DNA from: Gentiana macrophylla
Taxonomy: Eukaryota; Streptophyta; Magnoliopsida; Gentianales; Gentianaceae
DNA: 64,000 nt
Direction: 5' to 3'
Assembly: GCA_026214975.1 (NCBI GenBank)
Contig: CM047807.1
Span: 70,659,824-70,723,823, forward strand
In this document: piece after piece, positions 46,491 through 56,616 of the stretch
Numbering within the stretch: position 1 is the stretch's first letter
Layout of the letters: each line of letters begins with the position of its first letter
Made by a program: the position numbers and the translations under genes
The notes under the pieces: model-generated
What the model was told of the DNA's origin: nothing
The model's input: only the letters and a program-made list of their open reading frames with translations
The model's database searches: none

Positions 46491-49326
46491 TTAGGATTTC
46501 TTTTTAGTTTTTTAGGTTTTGTTTTCTTTAAGTCAAATAAGAGTAACGTGACATGTGTTGAGGTTTTTTATTTTGCCGTGTTCCGATGGCCATTAGGCTA
46601 AGGAGGTGCAAAACTTTTTTATTCAATATAGGCCACGTGAATTAGAGTTTCTTAGGAGAGTCGAGAAATTGCTAAAGAAAAGGAAATTTAGCAATCAACC
46701 TTAAGATGGAAGCATTAAGAGAACTTGAGAATTACTGAAAATGTAACAGAGAATGATTGGTGAGAACTTGAACGCCTTTTGGTCAACTCCCAAAACTTTT
46801 TAGAATGGCGATCCGAGTGAAAATCATAAGTCGTGTGCAATTCGTTCTTCAACTACCCTTATCCTTTCCTTTATACCTTTTTTACCCTTCAACCCTTTCT
46901 ATTCTCTCACCAATCTGCCTCACAATTCACATTTCTAACCATTCTTCCATTCCCTCCCTTTCTCTCCATCTATTTCACTCTCCCACCTAACCCAATCCCT
47001 TAACCAATACCCACCCAAAACACAAATTCTTACCCACCCTTTATCTTTTCTTACCATTCTTATAGATATCTTTTCTCAACCCATCATATTCTAAACTTCC
47101 ATGTTGTTTACAAAATACCCTTTTGTTGCGGAATTAGTAAATTGCTAAGTTTTAATGATTATCTTTTATCATTTTGGTTTTCATGATCCTAGCTGGGGTA
47201 CATGTAGCTCTGCCCTAGCTAGATTTTATAAGTTTTTGGTTTGATCGAAATACAACTTCTCTTTCTACCGGACGATTTCAATTTCACAATTTTTCTAACC
47301 CTTCCGGCATATAGTTGATGAGTTTTGTTCGAAAATATCACACTGATCCGAGCTTTTTGATAACGTTGAGACCTTCTTCGTGATGAATTGGGTAATTAGT
47401 AATTTCGAGGAGTAGCTACATCTCCCTAAGTTGTTGATATCCAATCAAAACGTGAAGCGTCTGACTGGATTGAATACATGGTTGATCCAGTCAATCTCGT
47501 GTTTTCCCACATGGGGTAATGCTTTTTGATCTTTGTCTTCTCCACCAGGTTTCAAAAATATTTTTGTGGTGGGGGTTATCGATGAAGACTATAATCTTTT
47601 GTTGATTGTTTATTTTTTTTTCTATTTAGTATTTTTCTTTTTGAGTCTTATATATCCTTTTTCTTATTCGTTTTAGAATTCGTGTCTGAACGAGTCGTTT
47701 TAACTCTTTGGTTTTCCTGGTCATTGGTTGGATGGATATTATCAACGTCCATGAATGATAAAGCCTAGATCGAACCGCCGAATGGGAAAAATTGGGTGCT
47801 ATCATATAGCTTTGTATTGGCTAAGTTCACGAGTTGGAGATAAGCGGACTCGAACCGCTATCGATCTGATCCAGGTCATAATCTTTATGGGATTTCCAAA
47901 GTTATTATTAGAAAGTAGATCACGAGGAGTCGAAGAATTACAGACAACCCTAGAATGGTCTATCTTGTAAGTGTGCGATTAAAATCTTTAATCGTACGGA
48001 GTGAAATGTTAGAAAATTCATTTTTAATCCATAATCCTATTAAGAAATTCGAGACCTATGTTCCAATTCTTCCTCTGATTGGATCATTATCCAAAGAGAG
48101 ATTTTGTAACCGATTAGGATAAAATAAAGTGGCTTAATTTATTTTTTGATATTTTATATCTAAATTACTGCCACATTATTTTATATCTTCCACTGGCATG
48201 TTATTAACGGTTTCGTGGAGTTTCCGCTTGTTATGCTTAAACAGGTTTTCACTTGCTTCTCCACGACGTGCTTGGATTACTTCGATGTTCTGCATCTACT
48301 TGAGAGCTGTTTCCAGAGCTAAGTCTTTTTCTTAAATTCTCATTTTTCTTTGTCTGCCATGTTTAAGTGGGGGGTAGGAGACTTAGCTATGATGTGTTAT
48401 AATTGAAAATTGAATGAAACGGTGAAAAGTTGAAGAAAATTGAAAAAAGTCAAATTAATTATCTCGTACCCTTAGAATTGTGAGTTCTTAAAACATTGAA
48501 TTGATAGGAAAGGAACCAAGTTGCATGATTACATGATCATTTTATACTTATGTGAATTTAAATTTATGGATATTCATGCCGACTGTTGGAAGTAGTTATT
48601 TATTATTCAATTACTCAATCTTTGAATCGACGGTTACCGCACGAATTATAATAACTGAAGAAATTATGTGTACAGTGCGTAGATGATTGGTTATGTGAAC
48701 TTAGTGTCTATATTTATCTACTGATGTATTCCTATCTTCTGGCCATCAAAGCGGAGTAATAAGCTTGAGAATTATCTGTGTTTTGACAATGCGTTAAACA
48801 CTGGGCTTGTAGTAACATTACCAAAGTAGCCTCGCGCTTGAGGTAATATTCAATGCTATTGACTCATCCATGAGAGGGAGATTCTTGTAATGCATACTTT
48901 ACATTTAAAGCAAGTTTCTTTCTTGAGAAGTTTTAATACTTGAAATTATGAAAATGCGAAGAAATTCAACTTTTTAAGAGGCTTTGAGTATTTTCTCGGT
49001 CTCCGTGTCCAAAAACCTTCTGGATAACGCTCTTGCTTATTGCACCATGTCTATTACCCATTGCGAGGCTTAAGAAGTGGGAATGCTGATGTTGGTAGGT
49101 TAAGACTGCGAAGTTAGCATAAACTTTAATCTTGCCACGAATATATAAAACTGAATGCACATGCACACATCACTTCAATTCATAGCGAGTTGTGAATAAT
49201 GGATACCTTATGAGCATGAATGCTATGAGTTGACTCGAGTTTCTTGCGTAAGTATGATTTGACCATTGGAAAATGTTATCTTAGGGAATGACTTATTGAT
49301 GATTTGTTCGGGACGATCAAAGTCTA
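46491..49326 (+). other. C 3' non-coding region with pyrimidine-rich block and second polypurine tract
   Basis: 46830-47090 is strongly pyrimidine-rich (CT runs). From about 48120 the sequence parallels B's 3' non-coding region in inverse orientation on the window. TAAGTGGGGGGTAGGAG at 48366-48382 is the second polypurine tract. No credible ORF; the 71-codon frame at 47755 shows no motif. Confidence 0.6.
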
Positions 49327-49339
49327 AGTGGGGGGTAGT
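49327..49339 (+). other. C polypurine tract
   Basis: AGTGGGGGGTAGT directly before the 3' LTR. Confidence 0.85.
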
Positions 49340-51053
49340 TGATGACGGTCAAATTATACCCAGAAAAGTCATCAATGTTGTCCTTAAATCGAGCTTAACA
49401 ATATATATTTTATATTAAATCACACGTTTATAATATTTATTTAATGTTATGTGATTTATAAGATATAATTTGGTATTTTTCTATTTTTATTATTTAAATA
49501 TGATTTACTGTGTGATAATCATTGATTTTATAGATTACGATAAATCGGAGGATATCTACCAACAAGGGAGATAAATATCAAGAGAAATCGGAGCGGAATC
49601 GGATTGCATTAAAGATAAATACAGAAGCAGCACGAAAAGAGGAGTAAGGAACAAGAAAAGCCAGCGAACCAATAATAGATTGGTGAACTCGCTGGCAGCA
49701 AGTGCACAGCTCGCTGGGAGCGAGTTCAGTAAAGTCAGCGGATCGACTTGGAGTTATCTCGACGCGTTTATACTCCTTTAGGATTTAGGAAACGTAATTT
49801 ACATCAGCTGAAGTTTATCTTAAGTCGTTTTTTCGACCCTATATATATTTGTTCCATTGCATCAACTACAACACAACTTTTACACAACTAATAATACAAA
49901 TCCTCAGTTTCTCAGGGCAGTTTTAAATACAAGTTCCGCAGTAATTCTGTGAGTTCTTGTATTTATTTGTTCTTTGTTCTTTGTTCTTTGTAATTAAGTC
50001 CCCCCAATTATTGTTTATCGTGTGATATTGTTTGTTCTTAGTTAAATGATGTAGATCTAGGATTGTGATGTGAGGCAGTAGGGATTCCTCGTCTATAAGG
50101 ATCCACACGCCCATGCCTATGTCTTGTGATCTATGTATGACCTTACTTTGATCAATAATCGTGTTTCTAGTAGATCTATATAATTGCTTTATGAATCTCT
50201 ATTTTATCCTTTACGTATAGTGAAGCGCTAAGATTTAGTTGTTCGCCGCGTCAATCTAGCCACGTCTTTATGGTGTGATTGTCCACCTAGAATTTCTTAT
50301 CTTAGTATGTATGTCTACGGCTATGTTGCTCGTCTATTTTAATTAGCGTATGATTAGAAAATACCAATATAGGGCTCCTAGGTCGGCTCATGAATTGATC
50401 TTCCGGGACTTTCAGCGAGATCTAGATTTGTTCTGTATTTGGGAATTGTCGACACCTAGTTATACGTAAATAGTAGATTAACAGGAGACCTAAAAAGTAA
50501 ATGTTAATGGGACAGAGACTTATGCGATCATGTAGGTAGTACGCCTAACCACAGGAATGTTGCCTAGGTGAGGAATACGGTTAATATCGGCATCCCTAGT
50601 TTTGTAAGCGTGCGAGTTATATGAGATGGAGGCCTACGAAGCGAAGTCACGTAATGTAGCACAGTGATCTAGATGGCCTACCCAGAGCTAGATCTAGTTT
50701 AGGGGATGACTCCCGTAGCCAATATAAGAGAAATACGAATCAGGTTAATAGTTGTCGAGTATTGCTTAATTATATAGAATCTCTAGATCCAAACGATAAC
50801 ATAATAATTAGGGAGGTTAATTACGTTGTGTTGTGTCAAGTCGAGTCCTTTATCTTTCTTGTCTCTTGTTGGTCATAGACCACTTTGTGTCCTTGACATG
50901 AATATTTAATTGTTTGTATATAAATGACCCACAATTGGTTCCCTGTGGGATCGACCTTGATTCGCTATAGCTATACTACGATGGACCTAGTCCTCTTGCT
51001 AGTATTGGTTTATGGTGGTCAAGTATTTTATTATCACTTGATCTACGTCATCA
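49340..51053 (+). repeat. C 3' LTR
   Basis: 1714 bp, ends CTACGTCATCA, then the ATATT duplication. Closely matches the 5' LTR. Confidence 0.9.
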
Positions 51054-52672
51054 ATATTCAGTACCATCCGGGTAAAGCAAATGTAGTGGCAGATGCTTTG
51101 AGCAGAAAACCAGTGTTTGCAGTCTCGAGCATTGAAGATGTTGCAGAAAGGTTAGATGGGCAGAAAATCAGTAGTTTTTATCAGATTCAGGATCGACAGT
51201 TTGTGGCACCGTTGTTAGCAAGGTCCAAATTGATGGTTGATATTCTAGAAAAGCAAGATGAAGATCTAGTTTTGGTCGATTTGAAGCGTGTGGCCAATGA
51301 TAAACCTACAGTGGGTTATGTGTTAGATAAGAATGGGAACCTTTGGTACCAAGATCGTTTGTGTGTGCCTAATGTCGGTGATCTAAGACAAAGAGTTATG
51401 GAAGAGGCACATATGATTGCTTTTGCAGTTCATCCAGGAGCTACAAAAATGTATAGAGACTTGAAGGAAAAGTTTTGGTGGCCCTCGATGAAGTTGGAAA
51501 TAGCCAAGTTCGTGGCAGAATGCGACACTTTTCATAAGGTTAAAGCAGAATATAGAAGACCAGGAGGAATGCTTAAGTCCCTGGATATCCTGGAAAGGAA
51601 ATGGGATAAGATCACGATGGATTTCATCACCGGTTTACCTAAGACCAGAGGTGGACATGAATTAATTTGGGTGATTGTGGATAGATTAACTAAATCTGCC
51701 CATTTCTTACCAACAAAAGTCGATATGTCTTTGAAGAAGATGACAACACTATATCTGGATAATATAGTGAAGTTACACGGATTACCTATCTCGATAGTTT
51801 CGGATCATGATCCGAGGTTCGTCAGTCGGTTTTGGAAGAGTTTACAAGGAGCTTTCGGAACCAAGTTGGATTTGAGTACGGCATTTCATCCGCAAACAGA
51901 TGGACAGTAAGAAAGGACTATCCAAACACTTGAAGATATGTGAAGATCTTGTGTTTTGGAAGTAGGAGGATAATGGGATGATTACCTATCGGTAGCGGAG
52001 TTTGCCTACAACAACAATTATCATGCAAGTATAGGCATGCCCATGTTTGAAGATTTGTATGGGAGAAGATGTCGAACGCCGTTGTTTTGGGATGAAGTCG
52101 GGGAAAGACAAGTCACCAGGCCAGAGTTGCTTGAACAAGCTAAGGAAAGGGTTCAGTTGGTTAAGAAGAATTTGAAAGCAGCTCAAGATAGACAGAAGAG
52201 TTGGGCAGATGTCAGGAGAAGACCTCTTGAGTTTGAAGTCAGTGAAAGAGTTTATCTGCGAGCTTCACCGATGAATGGAGTGAAACGTTTTGGACAAAAA
52301 AGAAAGCTAAGTCCAAGATATGTTGGACCATTTGAAATTCTGGAGAGAGTTGGACCGTTGGCTTATAAGCTTAAGTTACCGCAATCAATGTCAAGGTTCC
52401 ATAGTGTGTTTCACGTTTCGATGTTAAAGAAATGTCTGACGAAGAATGATGTTGAAACTTCGATTGATCCGGAAGTTCTACAAGACAATCTTCCTTATGA
52501 TGAGAGACCGATCAGGATTTTGGACAGGAAAGAAAAGTTTATCAAGAGGCGGTTGATCCCTTTGGTTCTGGTGCAATGGAGCAATAATTCACCGGATGAA
52601 GCCACTTGGGAAGTCGAGGACGACATGATCAGCGAATTCCAAGAGTTTGTGGATCTACCAGGTATGTTCTAG
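51054..52672 (+). pseudogene. T2 integrase and chromodomain-like tail
   Basis: Begins with the RNase H tether QYHPGKANVVADALSRKP. Zinc region: EEAHMIAFAVHPGATKMYRD ... AECDTFHKVKAE; the last Cys of HHCC is replaced by Phe. Core: TMDFITGLPKTRGGHE (first Asp), IVSDHDPRFVSRFW (second Asp), then FHPQTDGQ followed by a TAA at 51907 just before the expected Glu. Stops and shifts lie near 51940-51975. The 52037-52672 frame has YGRRCRTPLFWDEVGE, LSPRYVGPFEILERVGP, FHSVFHVSMLKKC and a chromodomain-like end (LVLVQWSNNSPDEATWEVED), which in relatives reads histone marks. The ORF 50924-51910 is a chimera that starts in the C LTR. Confidence 0.88.
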
Positions 52673-52696
52673 TTCCGAGGACGAAACTCCTTTAAG

Positions 52697-52712
52697 CGGG
52701 GGGGGGGGGGAA
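52697..52712 (+). other. T2 polypurine tract, 13 G
   Basis: C followed by 13 consecutive G and AA, directly before TGTAATATCC at 52713. GY1 has six G at the same place. Confidence 0.85.
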
Positions 52713-54918
52713 TGTAATATCCTGATTTTTGGGAAAGGACAGACGTGTCATTTTACGAAAACAGAATATTATTATTTCTTTTCTTTTGTTGGAGTTAAGT
52801 ATTGTGATAATTATATATATGTAATTTTCGAAATTATGTGTATATAATTAAAGGAAATTCCGAATTTTATGGTAATTAAGGGTAATTAGGGAAAAATGGA
52901 TTTTTGGGAATATGTATTTAAGGAAAATTTCACCTAATTATTCCCATAATGTAATTTAATCAGAAATCAGTTTGTACGCTCTTCTCTGCACAATTCGAGA
53001 AGGAGAAAAGGTTAGAAGAGTTTTCAGAATTACTAAAGAGAGGCTAAACCGTTTTCAGATCGGACTACAGATTTGGAATCGTCGTAAAGAGGACATCATT
53101 TGGATATCAGTATTTTGGGAGTTGCTGTAGATTTTGAGGCTGTTGATTCTGGTTTTGGATTACAAACAAGTAATAAACTCTTCCTATGATTTCGATTATG
53201 GTTTATAAGGTTTAAATCATGTTTTAAGACGTTCAGATGACAGAAAGTTGTGTCTTTTCATTGATCAAGGATCATAGATGTTATGGTATGATTAGACATG
53301 AATTTTTGTGTTTTACTGAGTTTAATTTGATGTTAATTGTGTTGAAAATGGATTAGAAATTGTTAAGTGGCTGAAATCGAGTTTAGGGTTTTCAGGCAGG
53401 ATGCGTATGCATTCAATGGAATGTGCACGCCTTCTTGTAACAGGTTGCAAGGTTTTAGTCTCTGTTCATCGAATGTGTATGCATTCAGGGCAATGCGTAC
53501 GCATTCATGCTTCAGGTTGTAAAGTCTTTTTGCTTCAGGTGCAATGCGCACGCGTTCCTCAGAATGCACATGCATTGATGGTTCAGGCTGTTTCAGGATG
53601 CTCACTATTCGTGTAATGCACACGCATTGGCTGGACAGAAACTTTCAGCAAGTTTCTGGACAGTGAATGCGCACACATTCCAACCAATGCGCACGCATTG
53701 GACACTGTTTTGGGATAATTGATGTTTAAGCTATGTCTTTGAGTTTTAAACCCTTATTTATGATATGTTAACATTGTATAAACATAAACAAGCCTGAATT
53801 GAGCTTCTGATTCGTTTAGTTTCGGCACCGAATGTACTCTTAAAGGGATTTGAAGTTCAGATCCGTCGGAAGAGCATGATAGGCTTATGCTTTAATTTGA
53901 TGAAATAGTATTCATCAATGTCGGCGTAATTGCTAGGCCTTGTTTGTGTCTAGTGGTCTAGGAAGAGAGTAGTATGTATAAGGGAGATTACTTGAAAGCA
54001 CATAGGTGGTTAGTTAACCATATTAATAAATACGTACTTGCCTAGTAAAAGATTAAACAACATGTCACTCTTGGATAGGCACCCGACAATATCACGATGT
54101 GCGTGCTTTCTGAAGGTGGTTTACTCCGTAGGTCAAAAAAACCCTAAGTACGGAGGGACATCACTGAAACGTATGCACTATCGGAGTCTACCAGCCTAGG
54201 CTACCGGGGCCATTGGTGTGATCCACCGATGGGTTGCAATCGATATCTCCTGGTGGATATACATCTGGCGTAGTGCCGTTGAGTGTGGTTGTAACAGAGA
54301 TAAGTTAAGTTAGTAATGTTTAGTCATGACATGTTGATGGACATGAAGTGAACCCTTGATTGAGTCGGTCACATAAAGACAACCGAATAATTAAATATAT
54401 TTCCTTACAAATTTTAATTATTGTCATAGCTTCTCTCTTTTATTAACTACGTTGTACATACCTCAAATGCATGTTTTCTATGTGTTTGGGGGAGGGAAGA
54501 CGAACAGGTTGATCAAGTGTTTGAAGAGGAATTCGATGATGACGTTTGACGACACCTCATTGGAGTTGCACACTTATTTATTCTTTCTTCAGTTTTGAGA
54601 TTATTTTCTTTTGGAGTTGACTTTTGGCCTTTCGAGACTTGTGGTACTTTTACTTATCTTCGAGGATTTCGTACGTTACTTTTGGATTTCGTATTTTTTT
54701 CTTGAATGTAATAAAGTTACATTTCCACCTTTAGATTGTATTCCTATTCTTGGTTTATTTGAGAAAAAAAATTTACACCCGAGTCTTTTGCTTCCGTTTG
54801 CTTTATTATGATACGACGTAGTAGAGGCTTACGTATAAAGTGAAATTTATTTTGTTTTACACGTGCCGAACGTTCCTTTTCCGGATAAAGACTCGGTGCC
54901 CGGGAACGGGGCGTTACA
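52713..54918 (+). repeat. T2 3' LTR
   Basis: 2206 bp, ends GGGGCGTTACA. Nine palindromic words at 53399-53702, including the perfect 14-bp palindrome AATGCGTACGCATT at 53492-53505. Confidence 0.9.
53399..53702 (+). repeat. Palindromic-word cluster in T2 3' LTR
   Basis: Nine words starting near 53399, 53420, 53471, 53491, 53542, 53562, 53614, 53665 and 53685. Two pairs (53471/53491 and 53665/53685) are represented by single copies in the 5' LTR. Confidence 0.85.
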
Positions 54919-55380
54919 AATTTATCGGTTCCAAATACCGTCTAACTAGTGTCACCATATTCACGATTTTACAATTTTATGGATTTATTAAAATTCCTTG
55001 TCTAGACAAAAATTCGCCAAGAATTTTATAATCCTAATACATTATGACTTCATGATTCTTCTAATAATTCAAAGAACAATAGATCATGAAATTTAAAGCT
55101 CCCACTAGTTTATCGGTTCCAAATACCGTCTAACTAGTGACACTATATTCATGATTTTCCAATTTTTTAAATATTTAGAAATATCTTGCGTAGACACTAC
55201 ACAACTAAAATTCACCAAATAATTTTTAAAAAAAGGTCCTAATTTTGTCATGATAAAAATTTGGGATCGTAGAATTTTATCGCAATAATTTGAAAACAAT
55301 AAATCTTGAAAAGCAATCACCAACTTAACGGTATTAAGCCATGGCTGAGCTTTAACCGAGTTCACTGAACGGTGTCGGGA
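54919..55380 (-). repeat. C1 leader, long tandem repeat with CTAGTTTATCGG word
   Basis: The words ATCGGTTCCAAATACCGTCT and AACTAGTG occur at 54924-54952 and 55110-55140, and the preceding CAATAGATCATGAA at 37961 (left of T2) and 55077. The period is about 190 bp. T2 inserted in the first copy. Confidence 0.7.
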
Positions 55381-55419
55381 TTGGCAAAGCCGACCCGTCC
55401 TCTTCGTTGGTTCATATAC

Positions 55420-55620
55420 GACTGCTGGATTAATCGGGCTAAGGCTGCCCCATTGAGCCGAAACTCACCGGATAGCTCGACCTTGCCAGATCCCCGACGC
55501 TAACGTCGCACGTGTGCGGGTGCTGGGTTGATAATCGGGCTAAGGTTGCCCCATTGAGCCTCAGCTCGCTGGATAGCTTGACCTTGCCAGGCGCCCGTGG
55601 CTAACCCCGCACTTGGACGG
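55420..55620 (-). repeat. C1 leader, GC-rich direct repeat of about 95 bp
   Basis: GGGCTAAGGCTGCCCCATTG near 55437 recurs as GGGCTAAGGTTGCCCCATTG near 55538, with GATAGCT(C/T)GACCTTGCCAG following in both. G/C content is well above the surroundings. Confidence 0.75.
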
Positions 55621-55680
55621 ACAAGTCGAGTCGAGCCGAAGCCCTGTTGACCGCCCGAACAAATTTTCAAACCTTTTGCT

Positions 55681-56120
55681 CAGTTGGTGTCCAACTTTTT
55701 CGGATTTTCCAATTTTTCAATTATTAAAATTCTTTTATATAGTCACTGCATAATTAAAATCCACGAAGGATTCTTAATCCCAATTTAATTTTATCATGTG
55801 AATTTTATATCCCGATAAAATTTCATTTCCTTTAATTAATATAATTTATTTTTAATCTAAATTAATTATCGTGTTGATACATGTCTAATTAATTTCAATA
55901 TTAATTTTCGACATGTATGCATATGCTAGGAGTGGAATACATGAATATGATGCATGGCATGGTTATATTACATAAATATATTAAAAAAAATGCGAAAAGT
56001 AAACCATTGAGATGGACCGTTGGTACCCCCATATCTAATCTATAAAATAAACAAATAAACCATAAATTATTGTGCAGCCACCGATGGGTATAATAATATT
56101 CTGCTCCAGATCTTCAATAA
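55681..56120 (-). other. C1 leader, AT-rich, nothing recognised
   Basis: AT-rich sequence with no ORF and no repeat I can define. Confidence 0.4.
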
Positions 56121-56123
56121 AAA

Positions 56124-56199
56124 ACCCTTCTAGCTGAGTTGGTTGAAACTCCATCTTCCTTCATCACCACCCGAGTTCGATTCCCTGCTCCCTTTTTTA
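56124..56199 (+). other. tRNA-related sequence with A and B boxes
   Basis: TAGCTGAGTTGG at 56131-56142 fits a Pol III A box, GAGTTCGATTCCC at 56173-56185 fits a B box, and a T-run follows near 56194. No full cloverleaf is evident, so this looks like a tRNA-derived or SINE-like relic, not a working tRNA gene. Confidence 0.4.
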
Positions 56200-56289
56200 T
56201 CGTAATAAATTTTTTTTTTCGTTGACGTTAATAATAATAAAAAATTACGAGAGAAAAAAATTTAAAAATATCCGAAAAATTGATACAGC

Positions 56290-56358
56290 CAAGGGGATTC
56301 AAACCTGGGTCTTCTATTTTGTGATTTAGTGTCTGCACCACTACGCCATCTTCCAGGT
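56290..56358 (-). other. Second tRNA-related sequence, opposite strand
   Basis: On the minus strand TGGCGTAGTGG (A box-like, 56338-56348) and CCCAGGTTTGAATCCCC (B box-like, about 56292-56308). It faces the first tRNA-related sequence, 3' end to 3' end. Confidence 0.4.
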
Positions 56359-56602
56359 TTGATGAAAAAACGCATGCCAATATTTAAATAGGGCTCGGCC
56401 GACTTAAACAAATTTTAAGTAGCAGAAAATTAATTGCAAAAAATAAATTACATGATATCCTATACCCAAAAACCGGGATTACAATAGATCTAACGTTAAA
56501 CAAGTACCAACCCCAATCCATCTCGGCAAACAAAACATTTTATTCTATTCAACTCCTTATTAATTAATTATGAAATCAAGATCGCAAAATCGCTTTAACC
56601 TT

Positions 56603-56614
56603 GCTCTGATACCA
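56603..56614 (-). other. C1 primer-binding site (initiator tRNA-Met)
   Basis: TGGTATCAGAGC on the minus strand, 2 bp from the 5' LTR edge at 56617. Confidence 0.92.
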
Positions 56615-56616
56615 CA

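Larger units (their letters stand above)
43665..51053 (+). mobile_element. C: Athila-type LTR retrotransposon lacking gag-pol
   Basis: LTRs at 43665-45361 and 49340-51053, perfect tRNA-Asp primer-binding site at 45368-45385, polypurine tract at 49327-49339, and perfect target duplication ATATT (43660-43664, 51054-51058). The LTRs are of the same family as B. Between them are about 4 kb with no gag, protease, RT or integrase, yet the 3' non-coding half, the post-pol motif and both polypurine tracts of B are kept. It is a non-autonomous derivative that kept its cis signals. Strong LTR similarity and the perfect duplication suggest a young insertion. Confidence 0.9.
37997..54918 (+). mobile_element. 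T2: Tekay/Del-like chromovirus
   Basis: LTRs at 37997-40148 and 52713-54918, tRNA-Met primer-binding site at 40151, and a 13-G polypurine tract before the 3' LTR. The target duplication is AGTTT/AATTT (37992-37996, 54919-54923), one mismatch. Order on the + strand is gag with zinc knuckles, protease, RT, RNase H, integrase and a chromodomain-like C-terminus, which with LTRs over 2 kb fits Tekay/Del. Element C splits it at 43664/51054 between RNase H and integrase. Without C it is about 9.5 kb. Many single-base stops have killed it. Confidence 0.9.

Noticed and set aside
46805..46990. + strand ORF rich in Ser, Leu, Pro
   Set aside because: Pyrimidine-rich block in the non-coding half of element C; composition explains the open frame.
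47755..47970. 71-codon + strand ORF in element C
   Set aside because: No recognisable motif, no counterpart in B; kept only as part of the non-coding region.
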